The notes under the pieces: model-generated
The model's database searches: none
What the model saw: the letters and a program-made list of their open reading frames with translations, nothing else
Told to the model about the DNA's origin: nothing
Made by a program: the position numbers and the translations under genes
In this document: positions 47,192 to 57,799 of the stretch, one piece after another
Position numbering within the stretch: the stretch's first letter is position 1
Layout of the letters: each line of letters opens with the position of its first letter
From: Mixta sp. Marseille-Q2659
GTDB lineage: Bacteria; Pseudomonadota; Gammaproteobacteria; Enterobacterales; Enterobacteriaceae
Assembly (NCBI RefSeq): GCF_940807255.1
Contig: NZ_CALNWY010000024.1
Span: forward strand, 1-62,479
DNA length: 62,479 nucleotides
Reading direction: 5' to 3'

Positions 47192-50047
47192 TTACAGCGC
47201 CGCAATCACGCCTTGCTGTTCGATCAGCTTGGCTTTGCCCTGTTCCAGCTCTGTCATGCGATCGCGCTCTTTCGCCACTACCGCTTCCGGTGCGCGGGCA
47301 ACAAAGGATTCGTTGGAGAGGCGAGCGTGGATTTTTTCCATCTCGGCTTCCAGCTTCGCCAGCTCTTTCGCCAGGCGATCCAGCTCCGCTTCCTTATCGA
47401 CCAGGCCCGCCATCGGGATTAACAGCTCCGCGCCGTCCACCAGCTTGGTGACGGAGAGCGGGCCTTTATCGCCCTGCGGCAGCACCGTGATGTCGCTCAG
47501 GCGCGCCATCGCCGCCAGGAAGGTGCGGTTGTCAGTGACGCGACGTTGCGCATCGGCGCTGGCGCCGCGCAGCAGCAGTTCCAGCAGTTTACCCGGAGAG
47601 ATATTCATCTCAGCACGGATATTACGCACGGCCACAATCGCCTGCTTCAGCCATTCGGTATCGGCCAGTGCCGCCTCGTCCACCTGCGCTGCGTCGTAAG
47701 ACGGGAAAGGCTGCAGCATAATGGTGTCGTCGCTGATATTTTTCAGCGCTTTCACACGTTGCCAGATGGTTTCCGTGATAAACGGAATGATCGGGTGCGC
47801 CAGGCGCAGCAGCGCTTCCAGCACGTTGACCAGCGTATGGCGCGTACCGCGCAGCTCCGCTTCCGAGCCGTTGTGCATAACTGGCTTGGTCAGCTCCAGA
47901 TACCAGTCGCAGAACTGGTTCCAGGTGAACTCATACAGAATATTGGCGGCAATATCGAAGCGATAGCTGTCCAGCGCTTCACGATAGGCTTTCACCGTGT
48001 TGTTGAACTCCGCAAGGATCCAGCGATCGGCCAGCGATAGCACCATTTCGCCGCCGTTCTGTCCGCAATCTTTCTCTTCGGTGTTCATCAGCACAAAGCG
48101 GCTGGCGTTCCACAGCTTATTACAGAAGTTGCGGTAGCCTTCCAGGCGCTTCATATCCCAGTTGATGTCGCGGCCGGTAGAGGCCAGCGCCGCCAACGTA
48201 AAGCGTAGCGCATCGGTGCCAGCCGGCTCGATGCCGTTCGGGAACTGCTTCTCGGTGCGCTTACGGATTTTTTCCGCCAGCTGCGGCTGCATCATATTGC
48301 CGGTGCGTTTTTCCAGCAGCGCCTCGAGAGAGATGCCGTCTACCATATCCAGCGGATCGATGACGTTACCTTTCGATTTCGACATCTTCTGGCCTTCTTC
48401 ATCACGAATCAGACCGGTCATATAAACGGTTTTGAACGGCACCTGCGGTTTGCCGTTTTCATCTTTTATGAAGTGCATGGTCAGCATGATCATGCGCGCA
48501 ATCCAGAAGAAGATAATATCGAAGCCGCTCACCAGCACACTGGTGGGATGGAAGGTGCGCAGCGCTTCGGTATTTTCCGGCCAGCCAAGGGTAGAGAAAG
48601 TCCAGAGGCCGGAGGAGAACCAGGTATCCAGCACGTCGTCGTCCTGACGCAGCGCAATGCTGTCATCAAGCTGGTTTTCCGCACGCACTTCTTCTTCGCT
48701 GCGGCCGACGTAAACATTGCCTTCAGCATCGTACCAGGCCGGAATACGGTGGCCCCACCACAGCTGACGGGAAATACACCAGTCCTGAATATCGCGCATC
48801 CAGGAGAAATACATGTTTTCGTACTGTTTCGGTACGAACTGGATGTCGCCGTTTTCTACCGCTTCAACCGCGACTTTCGCCAGCGGGGCGGTGCGCACGT
48901 ACCACTGATCGGTCAGCATCGGCTCGATCACTACGCCGCCGCGATCGCCATAAGGCACGGTCAGATCGTGGGCTTTTACCTCTTCCAGCAGGCCCAGCTC
49001 ATCCACGGCGGCCACGATCGCCTTACGTGCGGCGAAACGCTCCAGCTTGCGGAAGGCTTCCGGCAGGGCGGTATCGTAAACGTCAGACTCTTCGCCATTG
49101 GTATCGTAAACCTGCGCAGATTCACGAATATCGCCGTCGAAGGTAAGGATGTTGATCATCGGCAGCTGGTGACGGCGGCCAACTTCGTAGTCGTTGAAAT
49201 CGTGCGCCGGGGTGATTTTCACGCAGCCAGTGCCTTTTTCCATATCGGCATGTTCATCGCCCACGATGGGAATACGGCGATTCACCAGCGGCAGCACAAC
49301 AAACTTGCCGATCAGATCTTTATAACGCGGATCTTCCGGGTTAACCGCCACGCCGGTATCGCCCAGCAGGGTTTCCGGGCGAGTAGTGGCGACCACCAGA
49401 TAATCTTTGCCGTCAGCGGTTTTTGCGCCGTCAGCCAGCGGATAGCGGATATGCCACATGGAACCTTTGGTTTCACGGTTTTCCACTTCCAGATCGGAGA
49501 TCGCGGTGCGCAGCTTCGGATCCCAGTTAACCAGGCGTTTGCCGCGATAGATCAGGTTCTCTTTATGCAGGCGGACAAACACTTCACGCACCGCATTGGA
49601 GAGACCTTCATCCATGGTGAAACGTTCGCGTTCCCAGTCTACGGAGTTGCCGAGACGGCGCATCTGATTGGTAATGGTACCGCCGGATTCCGCTTTCCAC
49701 TGCCACACTTTATCGATAAACGCATCGCGACCGTAATCCTGACGCGATTTGCCCTCTTCAGCGGCAATTTTACGCTCAACCACCATCTGGGTCGCGATAC
49801 CGGCGTGGTCGGTACCGACCTGCCACAGGGTATTTTTCCCCTGCATGCGCTGATAACGCACCATAGTATCCATGATGGTTTGCTGAAAGGCGTGACCCAT
49901 ATGCAAGCTACCGGTGACGTTCGGCGGCGGGATCATGATGCAGAAGCTTTCCTGGCTGGTATCGCCATTCGGTTTGAAGTAGCCCTGCTTTTCCCAATGC
50001 TCGTAAAGCGGCTGTTCGATCTCTTGCGGATTATATGTCTTTTCCAT
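47192..50047 (-). CDS. valS: Valyl-tRNA synthetase
   Basis: Class Ia aminoacyl-tRNA synthetase, 951 residues, the same length as E. coli ValRS. The HIGH-type motif is in [15 protein letters not shown] (about 41-55) and KMSKS in [11 protein letters not shown]. The CP1 editing domain includes [17 protein letters not shown]-terminal coiled coil (about 880-951, [21 protein letters not shown]) is usual. It lies 5 bp downstream of holC. A long antisense ORF (48473-50113) shadows it and is not a gene. Confidence 0.98.
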   Translation of the reverse strand: MEKTYNPQEIEQPLYEHWEKQGYFKPNGDTSQESFCIMIPPPNVTGSLHMGHAFQQTIMDTMVRYQRMQGKNTLWQVGTDHAGIATQMVVERKIAAEEGKSRQDYGRDAFIDKVWQWKAESGGTITNQMRRLGNSVDWERERFTMDEGLSNAVREVFVRLHKENLIYRGKRLVNWDPKLRTAISDLEVENRETKGSMWHIRYPLADGAKTADGKDYLVVATTRPETLLGDTGVAVNPEDPRYKDLIGKFVVLPLVNRRIPIVGDEHADMEKGTGCVKITPAHDFNDYEVGRRHQLPMINILTFDGDIRESAQVYDTNGEESDVYDTALPEAFRKLERFAARKAIVAAVDELGLLEEVKAHDLTVPYGDRGGVVIEPMLTDQWYVRTAPLAKVAVEAVENGDIQFVPKQYENMYFSWMRDIQDWCISRQLWWGHRIPAWYDAEGNVYVGRSEEEVRAENQLDDSIALRQDDDVLDTWFSSGLWTFSTLGWPENTEALRTFHPTSVLVSGFDIIFFWIARMIMLTMHFIKDENGKPQVPFKTVYMTGLIRDEEGQKMSKSKGNVIDPLDMVDGISLEALLEKRTGNMMQPQLAEKIRKRTEKQFPNGIEPAGTDALRFTLAALASTGRDINWDMKRLEGYRNFCNKLWNASRFVLMNTEEKDCGQNGGEMVLSLADRWILAEFNNTVKAYREALDSYRFDIAANILYEFTWNQFCDWYLELTKPVMHNGSEAELRGTRHTLVNVLEALLRLAHPIIPFITETIWQRVKALKNISDDTIMLQPFPSYDAAQVDEAALADTEWLKQAIVAVRNIRAEMNISPGKLLELLLRGASADAQRRVTDNRTFLAAMARLSDITVLPQGDKGPLSVTKLVDGAELLIPMAGLVDKEAELDRLAKELAKLEAEMEKIHARLSNESFVARAPEAVVAKERDRMTELEQGKAKLIEQQGVIAAL

Positions 50048-50052
50048 TTCTG

Positions 50053-50511
50053 CTATGTCGTTTGCGGCTGTGGCGGGGTTGCCGTATTCAAGTGGAAGCC
50101 GACGCTGCGATAGGCTTTATAGCGTTCACGCGCCTGCTGTTTCAAAGATTCTTCGTAAGGGACGAAGTCTATCACTTCATGGAAAGCGGTGGCAAAATCT
50201 GCAAACTGCGGCAGCAGACTGATCAGCAAATCACGCGGCGCATTGCCGCGACGCTGCGGCCAGGCCAGCTCTACCGGTGCGCCATATTTCGGGCCTTCAC
50301 CGGCCAGATTATGCGGCACGAAAGCGTTGGCCGGACGCTGCCAGAGCGCTTCATCCAGGCGAATAGCCTGCTGTTCATCTTCACAGGCGATCAGAACGCG
50401 TTTGCCGTCGCGCCAGCGCATTTCTGCTAAATCGCACACCAGCGCCTCTACGGCGCTCAGGCCTTCCGATTGCGCATCGGTTTCCAGAAGATAGAAGGTG
50501 GCCTTTTTCAT
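50053..50511 (-). CDS. holC: DNA polymerase III chi subunit
   Basis: A 152-residue clamp-loader accessory subunit that links the replisome to SSB through its C-terminal tail. [32 protein letters not shown] and [11 protein letters not shown] are the conserved segments. It is slightly longer than in E. coli, with a proline/threonine-rich end. It lies between pepA and valS, as expected. Confidence 0.95.
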   Translation of the reverse strand: MKKATFYLLETDAQSEGLSAVEALVCDLAEMRWRDGKRVLIACEDEQQAIRLDEALWQRPANAFVPHNLAGEGPKYGAPVELAWPQRRGNAPRDLLISLLPQFADFATAFHEVIDFVPYEESLKQQARERYKAYRSVGFHLNTATPPQPQTT

Positions 50512-50680
50512 GATCTATGCCTGTCGACGTCTGGCGCTGGGCCAGACGGTGCGTAATAAGTTCGGTTAATAATGACCGGGCGGTTCATCCATGCGCAGAA
50601 GTGACGCTTAACGCGTAAAGAAGACGGTAAATCGATCCCTGAAGGCGCGTGCTTTACGCTGCGGCCTGCGGCCCGGTTTT

Positions 50681-50706
50681 GCTGCCGCTGTACAGCCAGC
50701 GGCAGC
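50681..50706 (-). other. Hairpin between pepA and holC
   Basis: GCTGCCGCTG (50681-50690) pairs perfectly with CAGCGGCAGC (50697-50706), loop TACAGC. No T tract follows on the minus strand, so it may mark partial termination or processing of the pepA transcript. Confidence 0.5.
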
Positions 50707-50718
50707 GTTTCCGTAAGC

Positions 50719-52242
<1,524 letters not shown>

Positions 52243-52370
52243 TTAAAGACAACAGCGCGAGCTGCGGCTAGAATGGGCCGCTTACGCCGTTGCGTACGAC
52301 GTATCCGATAAAAAGGACGTCAGTTTGTGTTTCAGTGACATTTTTATTTTTGACGTCACCCGAACGCTTG

Positions 52371-52393
52371 TGTCATACAATTAATCTATGACA
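52371..52393. promoter_or_regulatory. Inverted repeat in the pepA-lptF divergent region
   Basis: TGTCATA (52371-52377) and TATGACA (52387-52393) are separated by 9 bp. The rest of 52228-52480 must hold both divergent promoters; I could not fix them with confidence. No regulator is assigned. Confidence 0.45.
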
Positions 52394-52480
52394 AGGGCCA
52401 TTGATGATGAAAAATGGCGAATAAGCGATGAAACTATCGATTTTCCAGCAAAAAGACAAGTTTTCACAGGCATACGAAGC

Positions 52481-53581
52481 GTGATTATCATTAGATATTT
52501 GGTTCGGGAAACGCTTAAAAGCCAGCTGGCAATACTCTTTATCCTGCTGCTGATCTTCTTCTGTCAGAAGCTCGTCAGGATCCTGGGCGCTGCCGTTGAT
52601 GGCGAGATCCCGACAAACTTAGTTCTCACCCTCTTAGGGCTCGGCGTGCCGGAAATGGCACAGCTTATACTGCCGCTCAGTCTGTTCCTGGCCATTTTGA
52701 TGACGCTGGGACGGCTCTACACCGAAAGTGAAATTACCGTGATGCACGCCTGCGGTTTAAGCAAGGCGGTGCTGGTAAAGGCGGCGATGTTCCTGATGCT
52801 GCTGACCTCGCTGGCGGCGGCGGTTAACGTCGTCTGGCTCGGCCCATGGTCGTCGCGCTATCAAAGCGAAGTGACGCAAAACGCCAAAGCGAACCCGGGC
52901 ACCGCCGCCCTGGCTGCCGGCCAATTCCGTCAGTCCAACGACGGCAACAGCGTTCTCTTTATTGAAGATGTGAAGGGCAATCAGTTCGGCAACGTTTTCC
53001 TTGCGCAGATGCGTCCGAAAGGCAATGCGCGCCCGTCGGTGGTGTTGGCGGACAGCGGCCATATGGAACAGCGTCCTGACGGCTCGCAGATTGTCACGCT
53101 GGATAAAGGCACCCGCTTTGAGGGAACCGCCATGCTGCGCGATTTCCGCATTACCGATTTCACCAATTATAAGGCGATTATCGGTTATAAAGCGGCCACG
53201 CTCGATCCGAACGATGCCGAACAGGCGGAGTTTAAAGATCTGTTCGGCAACACATCGCCGGAGTTCCGCTCTGAGCTGCACTGGCGTTTGACGCTGGTCT
53301 TTTCCGTACTGGTGATGGCGCTGATGGTGGTGCCGCTGAGTGTGGTGAATCCACGTCAGGGGCGCGTGCTGTCAATGCTGCCAGCTATGTTGCTCTATCT
53401 GATTTTCTTCCTGTTACAAAGTTCGCTGAAATCACACGCCAGCAAAGGGCGGCTCGATCCTGCCGTCTGGATGTGGGCGGTTAACCTGAGCTATCTGGCG
53501 CTGGCCGTTCTGTTGAACCTGTGGGATACGGTGCCGATGCGGCGTCTGCGCGCTCGCTTTACGCGTGGAGGTTCAGTCTGA
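52481..53581 (+). CDS. lptF: LPS export ABC transporter permease LptF
   Basis: Inner-membrane permease of the LptB2FG complex that extracts lipopolysaccharide for transport to the outer membrane. It has 366 residues. It has six transmembrane helices, three on each side of a periplasmic beta-jellyroll domain (about 130-265). SVVNPRQGRVLSMLPAMLLY is a conserved C-terminal signature. The GTG at 52481 (IIIRYLVRETLKSQL) is chosen because it gives the E. coli length; the upstream frame adds 31 non-conserved residues. The stop TGA shares one base with lptG ATG. Confidence 0.96.
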   Translation: MIIIRYLVRETLKSQLAILFILLLIFFCQKLVRILGAAVDGEIPTNLVLTLLGLGVPEMAQLILPLSLFLAILMTLGRLYTESEITVMHACGLSKAVLVKAAMFLMLLTSLAAAVNVVWLGPWSSRYQSEVTQNAKANPGTAALAAGQFRQSNDGNSVLFIEDVKGNQFGNVFLAQMRPKGNARPSVVLADSGHMEQRPDGSQIVTLDKGTRFEGTAMLRDFRITDFTNYKAIIGYKAATLDPNDAEQAEFKDLFGNTSPEFRSELHWRLTLVFSVLVMALMVVPLSVVNPRQGRVLSMLPAMLLYLIFFLLQSSLKSHASKGRLDPAVWMWAVNLSYLALAVLLNLWDTVPMRRLRARFTRGGSV

Positions 53582-54657
53582 TGTTTGGCGTACTCGACCG
53601 TTATATCGGTAAAACCATCTTTAACACCATTATGATGACGCTTTTTATGCTGGTTTCTCTTTCCGGCATTATTAAGTTTGTCGATCAGCTGCGTAAAACC
53701 GGGCAGGGCAGCTATAGCGCGCTTGATGCCTGTTATTACATGCTGCTTAGCGTGCCAAAAGATATCGAGACCTTCTTTCCGATGGCGGCGCTGTTGGGCG
53801 CGCTGCTTGGGCTGGGGATGCTGGCGCAGCGCAGCGAGCTGGTGGTGATGCAGGCTTCCGGCTTTACACGTTTGCAGATTGCGCTGTCGGTGATGAAAAC
53901 GGCGATCCCGCTGGTGCTGTTGACCATGGCGATCGGTGAATTTGTCGCGCCGCAGGGCGAGCAGATGGCGCGTAATTTCCGCGCCCAGCAGCTGCTTGGC
54001 GGCTCGCTGCTCTCCACGCAGTCCGGCCTGTGGGCCAAGGATGGTAATAGCTTTATCTATATTGAGCGCATTAAGGAAAACAGTCAGCTGGATGGCGTCA
54101 GTATTTACAACTTCAACGACCAGCGGCGGTTACAGAGCGTGCGCTATGCGGCCACGGCAACCTGGGATAATGAAAAGCGCCGCTGGAATCTTGGCCAGGT
54201 CGATGAATCCAACTTAAGCGATGCGAAGCAGATTACCGGCAAGCAGAGTCTTAACGGCGAATGGAAAACTACGCTGACGCCGGACAAGCTGGGCGTGGTG
54301 GCGCTCGATCCTAATGCGCTGTCGATTCGCGGCTTGTACAACTACTCAAAATACCTGAAGCAGAGCGGCCAGGAGTCTGGACGTTATCAGCTCAATATGT
54401 GGAGCAAGATTTTCCAGCCGCTGTCGGTGGCGGTGATGATGCTGATGGCGCTCTCCTTTATCTTTGGTCCGCTGCGTAGCGTATCGATGGGCGTGCGTGT
54501 GGTGACCGGCATCAGCTTTGGTTTCCTGTTCTACGTGTTGGATCAGATTTTTGGCCCGCTTAGTCTGGTGTATGGTTTACCGCCGATTCTTGGTGCGGTA
54601 TTGCCCAGCGCCGCCTTCTTCGCGATCAGCGTCTGGATGCTGTTGAAGCGGAGTTAG
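53581..54657 (+). CDS. lptG: LPS export ABC transporter permease LptG
   Basis: The second permease of LptB2FG, 358 residues, paired with LptF. FGVLDRYIGKTIFNTIMMTLFMLVSLSGIIKFVDQL opens TM1. ALLGALLGLGMLAQRSELVVMQASGFTR is the coupling-helix region that contacts LptB, and the jellyroll domain follows. The start overlaps the lptF stop by one base (TGATG). Synteny with pepA and valS is as in E. coli. Confidence 0.97.
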   Translation: MFGVLDRYIGKTIFNTIMMTLFMLVSLSGIIKFVDQLRKTGQGSYSALDACYYMLLSVPKDIETFFPMAALLGALLGLGMLAQRSELVVMQASGFTRLQIALSVMKTAIPLVLLTMAIGEFVAPQGEQMARNFRAQQLLGGSLLSTQSGLWAKDGNSFIYIERIKENSQLDGVSIYNFNDQRRLQSVRYAATATWDNEKRRWNLGQVDESNLSDAKQITGKQSLNGEWKTTLTPDKLGVVALDPNALSIRGLYNYSKYLKQSGQESGRYQLNMWSKIFQPLSVAVMMLMALSFIFGPLRSVSMGVRVVTGISFGFLFYVLDQIFGPLSLVYGLPPILGAVLPSAAFFAISVWMLLKRS

Positions 54658-54663
54658 ACCGCA

Positions 54664-54693
54664 GGTGCGGCAGCGTGCTGCCGCACCGATTTT
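54664..54693 (+). terminator. Terminator after lptG
   Basis: GGTGCGGCAG (54664-54673), loop CGTG, CTGCCGCACC (54678-54687), then GATTTTCC. A perfect 10-bp stem 6 bp past the stop. Confidence 0.7.
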
Positions 54694-54724
54694 CCTCTTG
54701 CTCTGCTGCCTGTCACCGATAAAC

Positions 54725-54843
54725 TTCCTGCTTCCTGCTTCCTGCTTCCTGCTTCCTGCTTCCTGCTTCCTGCTTCCTGCTTCCTGCTTCCTGCTTCCTG
54801 CTTCCTGCTTCCTGCTTCCTGCTTCCTGCTTCCTGTTTCCTGT
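54725..54843. repeat. Heptanucleotide tandem repeat (TTCCTGC)15 plus two TTCCTGT
   Basis: Fifteen perfect TTCCTGC units (54725-54829) are followed by two TTCCTGT units (54830-54843). The array is perfect, so it is likely young or length-variable. Because 7 is not a multiple of 3, each 21 bp re-enters the same frame and several frames stay open, which creates spurious ORFs such as a repeated EAGSRKQ on the minus strand. It lies 67 bp past the lptG stop and about 110 bp before IS1. I see no gene whose frame or promoter it clearly controls. Confidence 0.95.
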
Positions 54844-54971
54844 TTTTGCCATGCGTATTCACCTTTTACTTAGGGCTATGCGTCCTGCTCGTTATTGCGC
54901 GTTATTTATGACGCTTTGTTTTTATTAAAGAGTTTTAATTCCATTATTAAAAAACGGGTAATGACTCCAAC

Positions 54972-55475
54972 TTACTGATAGTGTTTTATGTTCAGATAAT
55001 GCCCGATGACCTTGTCATGCAGCTCCACCGATTTTGAGAACGACAGTGACTTCCGTCCCAGCCTTGCCAGATGTTGTCTCAGATTCAGGTTATGTCGCTC
55101 AATGCGCTGAGTGTAACGCTTGCTGATAACGTGCAGCTTTCCCTTCAGGCGTGATTCGTACAGCGGCCAGCCATCCGTCATCCATACCACGACCTCAAAG
55201 GCCGACAGCAGGCTCAGAAGACGCTCCAGTGTGGCCAGAGTGCGTTCACCGAAGACGTGCGCCACAACCGTCCTCCGTATCCTGTCATACGCGTAAAACA
55301 GCCAGCGCTGACGTGATTTAGCACCGACGTAGCCCCACTGTTCGTCCATTTCAGCGCAGACAATCACATCACTGCCCGGTTGTATGCGCGAGGTTACCGA
55401 CTGCGGCCTGAGTTTTTTAAGTGACGTAAAACCGTGTTGAGGCCAACGCCCATAATGCGTGCACTGGCGCGACAT
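54972..55475 (-). CDS. insB: IS1 transposase frame InsB
   Basis: A 167-residue frame carrying the DDE-type catalytic part of the IS1 transposase ([50 protein letters not shown]). The active InsAB' fusion is made by a -1 frameshift at AAAAAAC on the minus strand (55418-55412), near the end of insA. The frame is intact, so the element could be mobile. Confidence 0.93.
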   Translation of the reverse strand: MSRQCTHYGRWPQHGFTSLKKLRPQSVTSRIQPGSDVIVCAEMDEQWGYVGAKSRQRWLFYAYDRIRRTVVAHVFGERTLATLERLLSLLSAFEVVVWMTDGWPLYESRLKGKLHVISKRYTQRIERHNLNLRQHLARLGRKSLSFSKSVELHDKVIGHYLNIKHYQ

Positions 55476-55669
55476 CCGACGCCATTCATGGCCATATCAA
55501 TGATTTTCTGGTGCGTACCGGGCTGAGAGGCGGTGTAAGTGAACTGTAGTTGCCATGTTTTACGGCAATGAGAGCAGAGATAGCGCTGATGTCCGGCAGT
55601 GCTTTTGCCGTTACGCACCACGCCTTCAGTAGCGGAGCAGGAAGGACATCTGATGGAAATGGAAGCCAC
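55394..55669 (-). CDS. insA: IS1 protein InsA
   Basis: A 91-residue zinc-finger/HTH protein that binds the IS1 ends and represses transposition when made alone. Its Cys pairs are in [11 protein letters not shown] and [10 protein letters not shown], and the HTH segment is [22 protein letters not shown]. It overlaps InsB by 82 bp across the slippery A6C. Confidence 0.95.
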   Translation of the reverse strand: MASISIRCPSCSATEGVVRNGKSTAGHQRYLCSHCRKTWQLQFTYTASQPGTHQKIIDMAMNGVGCRASARIMGVGLNTVLRHLKNSGRSR

Positions 55670-55732
55670 GCAAGCACCTTAAAATCACCATCATACACTA
55701 AATCAGTAAGTTGGCAGCATTACCAAAAAACG

Positions 55733-56153
55733 CATTTGCATATTCTAATAATGGTTTTTTGCAAGGCGACTTTATTGAGAATATTCTTGTTTTATTAATT
55801 GCTGAACAGAATGACGGCTCTGAACCTGCAATTGTAAAGAACGCCAGAAAATGTCGTTCTGCCGTTAGGCTTAGTAAATTCTCATTATTTCTAGCGACTT
55901 ATTTTTCTCGCAAATCAATCGCCAAATAAATTAAGGGGGTAAAGTTAATTTTATGTTAACCGAAACCGCCATTATCAGGGCCATTTAATGGTTCACTGTC
56001 AGCAGAATTTATATTTCTTAACAATTTGCGCAGGCCGATAATTTCATAAATCACCGTTTGGTCTATGCTTTATAACTATTACGGTAAGTTATCGGTAAAC
56101 AACCAGATAACTCAGGCAAACTCTGACACGGCGCTATATTTGGAGGAGCATTA
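55733..56153. other. AT-rich gene-free stretch between IS1 and the ysnF-type genes
   Basis: About 420 bp, visibly more AT-rich than the flanks. A short frame at 55711-55929 crosses the IS1 end and has no family features, so I do not call it. GAACGCCAGAAAATGTCGTTC forms a small hairpin. The 3' part holds a candidate promoter at 56060-56072. Confidence 0.6.
56060..56072 (+). promoter_or_regulatory. Candidate sigmaS-type extended -10 for the DUF2382 genes
   Basis: GGTCTATGCTTTA resembles the RpoS-preferred extended -10 (KCTAYACTTAA). It lies about 80 bp before the first ATG. The YsnF-type products are stress-related by family, which fits, but no -35 is evident and this is a judgement by eye. 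Confidence 0.35.
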
Positions 56154-56561
56154 ATGGAAAAGAAAATCGCGCCGCAACAGCAACAGGCGGAACAGCATGA
56201 AGCCATTCCGTTGGCAGAAGAGCAGGCGGAGGTAAGCACCACACGGGTTGTTGACCGCCGTATCCGTATTAATCGCTCTACGACGACAACAGAAAAGCTG
56301 CTGGAAACAGAGCTTTGGCATGAAGAAGTAGAGATAACACACGTTGAAAAGAATGAGCCGATTGAGGAAGGATATTTCCCCCAGGTTCGTCAGGAAGGCG
56401 ATGTGTTAATTGTGCCGGTAATTGAAGAGCAGGTAGAAATTATTCGGCGCCATGTATTAAAGGAAGAGCTACATATTCATAAGCTGAAGAAATCCGAACA
56501 GTTTCAGCAAAAAGTAACATTGCGTAGCCAGGAGATAGAGATCAACAAGGAAGATACTTAA
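56154..56561 (+). CDS. YsnF/DUF2382 domain protein
   Basis: A 135-residue soluble, highly charged protein consisting of one DUF2382 (YsnF/AvaK) domain. IPLAEEQAEVSTTRVVDRRIRINRSTTTTEKLLETELWHEEVEITHVEKN and RQEGDVLIVPVIEEQVEIIRRHVLKEELHI (from about residues 18 and 78) are the paired beta-rich repeats of the family. The glutamine-rich N-terminus is probably disordered. GGAGGAG precedes the start. DUF2382 proteins are linked to general stress in Gram-positives and cyanobacteria; the biochemical role is unknown. It is followed 30 bp later by a second DUF2382 gene, so the two are likely one operon. Confidence 0.8.
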   Translation: MEKKIAPQQQQAEQHEAIPLAEEQAEVSTTRVVDRRIRINRSTTTTEKLLETELWHEEVEITHVEKNEPIEEGYFPQVRQEGDVLIVPVIEEQVEIIRRHVLKEELHIHKLKKSEQFQQKVTLRSQEIEINKEDT

Positions 56562-56591
56562 CCGTAAACCTAAGCACGAGGAGACTATTAT

Positions 56592-57779
56592 ATGGCACAT
56601 GAAAAAATCGTTACTGCTTTTAATCAGCTACAGCAGGCGGAAGTGGCTAAAGAGAAACTGATTGCCGAAGGTATCGCGGAAAATCATATTGATATTATTT
56701 CAGGTGAAAGATTACGCGTAGAAGGTAAAGAAATCCGTCATCCGAGCTTCTGGCAGCGCCTGTTTGGCGATGACGTTGATGATGATTACGCGACAGAATA
56801 TAACAAAGCGATTCAGGGCGGCGGCGTATTGCTGACGGTTCGCGCGCCGAAAGACGATGCAGACCGCATCGAAGCGCTGCTGGATCAATATTCATCTGAT
56901 TATTCCGCTTCTTATAATCGTGCTGGCACCAATCGTGAATTCCTGGGCGAAACCGACGATCTCTCTGGACGCACCACATCAGCAGGCTTTGCCGCTGGCG
57001 CAGCGGGTGTAACCGGTAACGGTAATACCGATCCGACGTCAGGCGTGCCGGGCACCCTGGATGACAAAAAAACCACCGCAGGCAAAACGGCGGCGGGCGA
57101 TCTGATTAACGACGCTGGCACCACGGGCGTAACCGGCACTAACACCACCGGCGTAACCGGCTCCAGCGTGACTGGCGCAACAGGCAGCGCGGCAACTGGC
57201 TTTGCTGGCACCGGCGCAGCCGTGACCGGCAGCGACAACCGCGAAGCGCTGAAGCTGGCGGAAGAAGAAGTAGCGATCGGTAAACGTCAGGTCAGCGATG
57301 GCGTGGTTCGCCTGCGTCGTTATACCGTTGAAGATGAAGTGGCTGAAGATGTCTCGCTGTTTGAACAGCACGCAGATGTGTTCCGCACCGCCGTTGACGA
57401 GCCAGCTTACCTGAGCGACGTTGACTGGTCTGAAAAAACCATTGAAGTAGAAGAGTCTCATGAAGTGCCGACGGTGAGCAAAACCGCCCGCATCAAAGAA
57501 GAGGTTGGCGTACGTAACGAAACCTCAGAGCGTGTGGAAACGGTGAAAGATACCGTGCGTCGTCAGGAAGTGGAAGTGGAGCAAACTGGCGCCACCGGCC
57601 TGGAAAAAGATCGCCTTGCGGGAACGACCGGCCTTGAGAAAGATAGCCTGACCGGCACAACCGGCACAACCGGCACAACCGGCACAACCGGCACAACCGG
57701 CACAACCGGCCTTGAGAAAGATGGCCTGACCGGTACAACCGATCTTGAAAAAGATCGCCTGTCCGGTCTGAAGAAGTAA
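56592..57779 (+). CDS. DUF2382 protein with general-stress N-domain and collagen-like repeats
   Basis: A 395-residue soluble protein in three parts. Residues 1-~105 resemble the general stress protein 17M domain (EKIVTAFNQLQQAEVAKEKLIAEGI). Residues ~120-215 are a G/T/V/A-rich linker with repeated TGVTG-type units. A DUF2382 (YsnF) domain at about 220-330 starts LKLAEEEVAIGKRQVSDGVVRLRRYTVEDEV. The C-terminus (~335-395) repeats LEKDxLxGTTG and includes six perfect 9-bp ACCGGCACA units (57651-57704). There is no signal peptide or TM segment. AGGAG precedes the start. Function unknown; stress tolerance is inferred. Confidence 0.8.
   Translation: MAHEKIVTAFNQLQQAEVAKEKLIAEGIAENHIDIISGERLRVEGKEIRHPSFWQRLFGDDVDDDYATEYNKAIQGGGVLLTVRAPKDDADRIEALLDQYSSDYSASYNRAGTNREFLGETDDLSGRTTSAGFAAGAAGVTGNGNTDPTSGVPGTLDDKKTTAGKTAAGDLINDAGTTGVTGTNTTGVTGSSVTGATGSAATGFAGTGAAVTGSDNREALKLAEEEVAIGKRQVSDGVVRLRRYTVEDEVAEDVSLFEQHADVFRTAVDEPAYLSDVDWSEKTIEVEESHEVPTVSKTARIKEEVGVRNETSERVETVKDTVRRQEVEVEQTGATGLEKDRLAGTTGLEKDSLTGTTGTTGTTGTTGTTGTTGLEKDGLTGTTDLEKDRLSGLKK
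57651..57704 (+). repeat. In-frame 9-bp tandem repeat (ACCGGCACA)6
   Basis: Six perfect units encode the tripeptide period TGT in the C-terminal tail of the second DUF2382 gene. Unit changes keep the frame, so the tail length could vary between isolates. Confidence 0.9.
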
Positions 57780-57799
57780 TCCCCTCCGCCCGCGCTGCG

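Larger units (their letters stand above)
54957..55724 (-). mobile_element. Complete IS1 element, 768 bp, with 8-bp target duplication
   Basis: The left end begins GGTAATGACTCCAACTTACTGAT and the right end is the complement of GGTAATGCTGCCAACTTACTGAT, the two ~23-bp IS1 inverted repeats. The length of 768 bp is that of IS1. AAAAAACG is present at both flanks (54949-54956 and 55725-55732), the direct target duplication. InsA and InsB read on the minus strand. A second IS1 starts at 62353 in the same orientation and is identical over the 127 bp visible. Confidence 0.97.

Noticed and set aside
48473..50113. 546-codon ORF antisense to valS
   Set aside because: It lies entirely opposite conserved valS codons and has no family motif; high-GC antisense frames of this kind are expected.
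54725..54843. CRISPR array
   Set aside because: Units are contiguous 7-mers without spacers; no cas genes nearby.
54577..54852. Minus-strand ORF with repeated EAGSRKQ
   Set aside because: It is created by the 7-bp tandem repeat, which stays open in several frames; the rest overlaps lptG and the terminator.
54665..54928. Plus-strand ORF with a Leu/Pro/Ala/Ser/Cys repeat resembling a secreted or membrane peptide
   Set aside because: Same repeat read in another frame; it starts in the lptG terminator and has no ribosome-binding site.
55711..55929. 72-codon ORF starting inside the right end of IS1
   Set aside because: It starts in the IS1 inverted repeat, is not similar to anything I recognise and is probably incidental.
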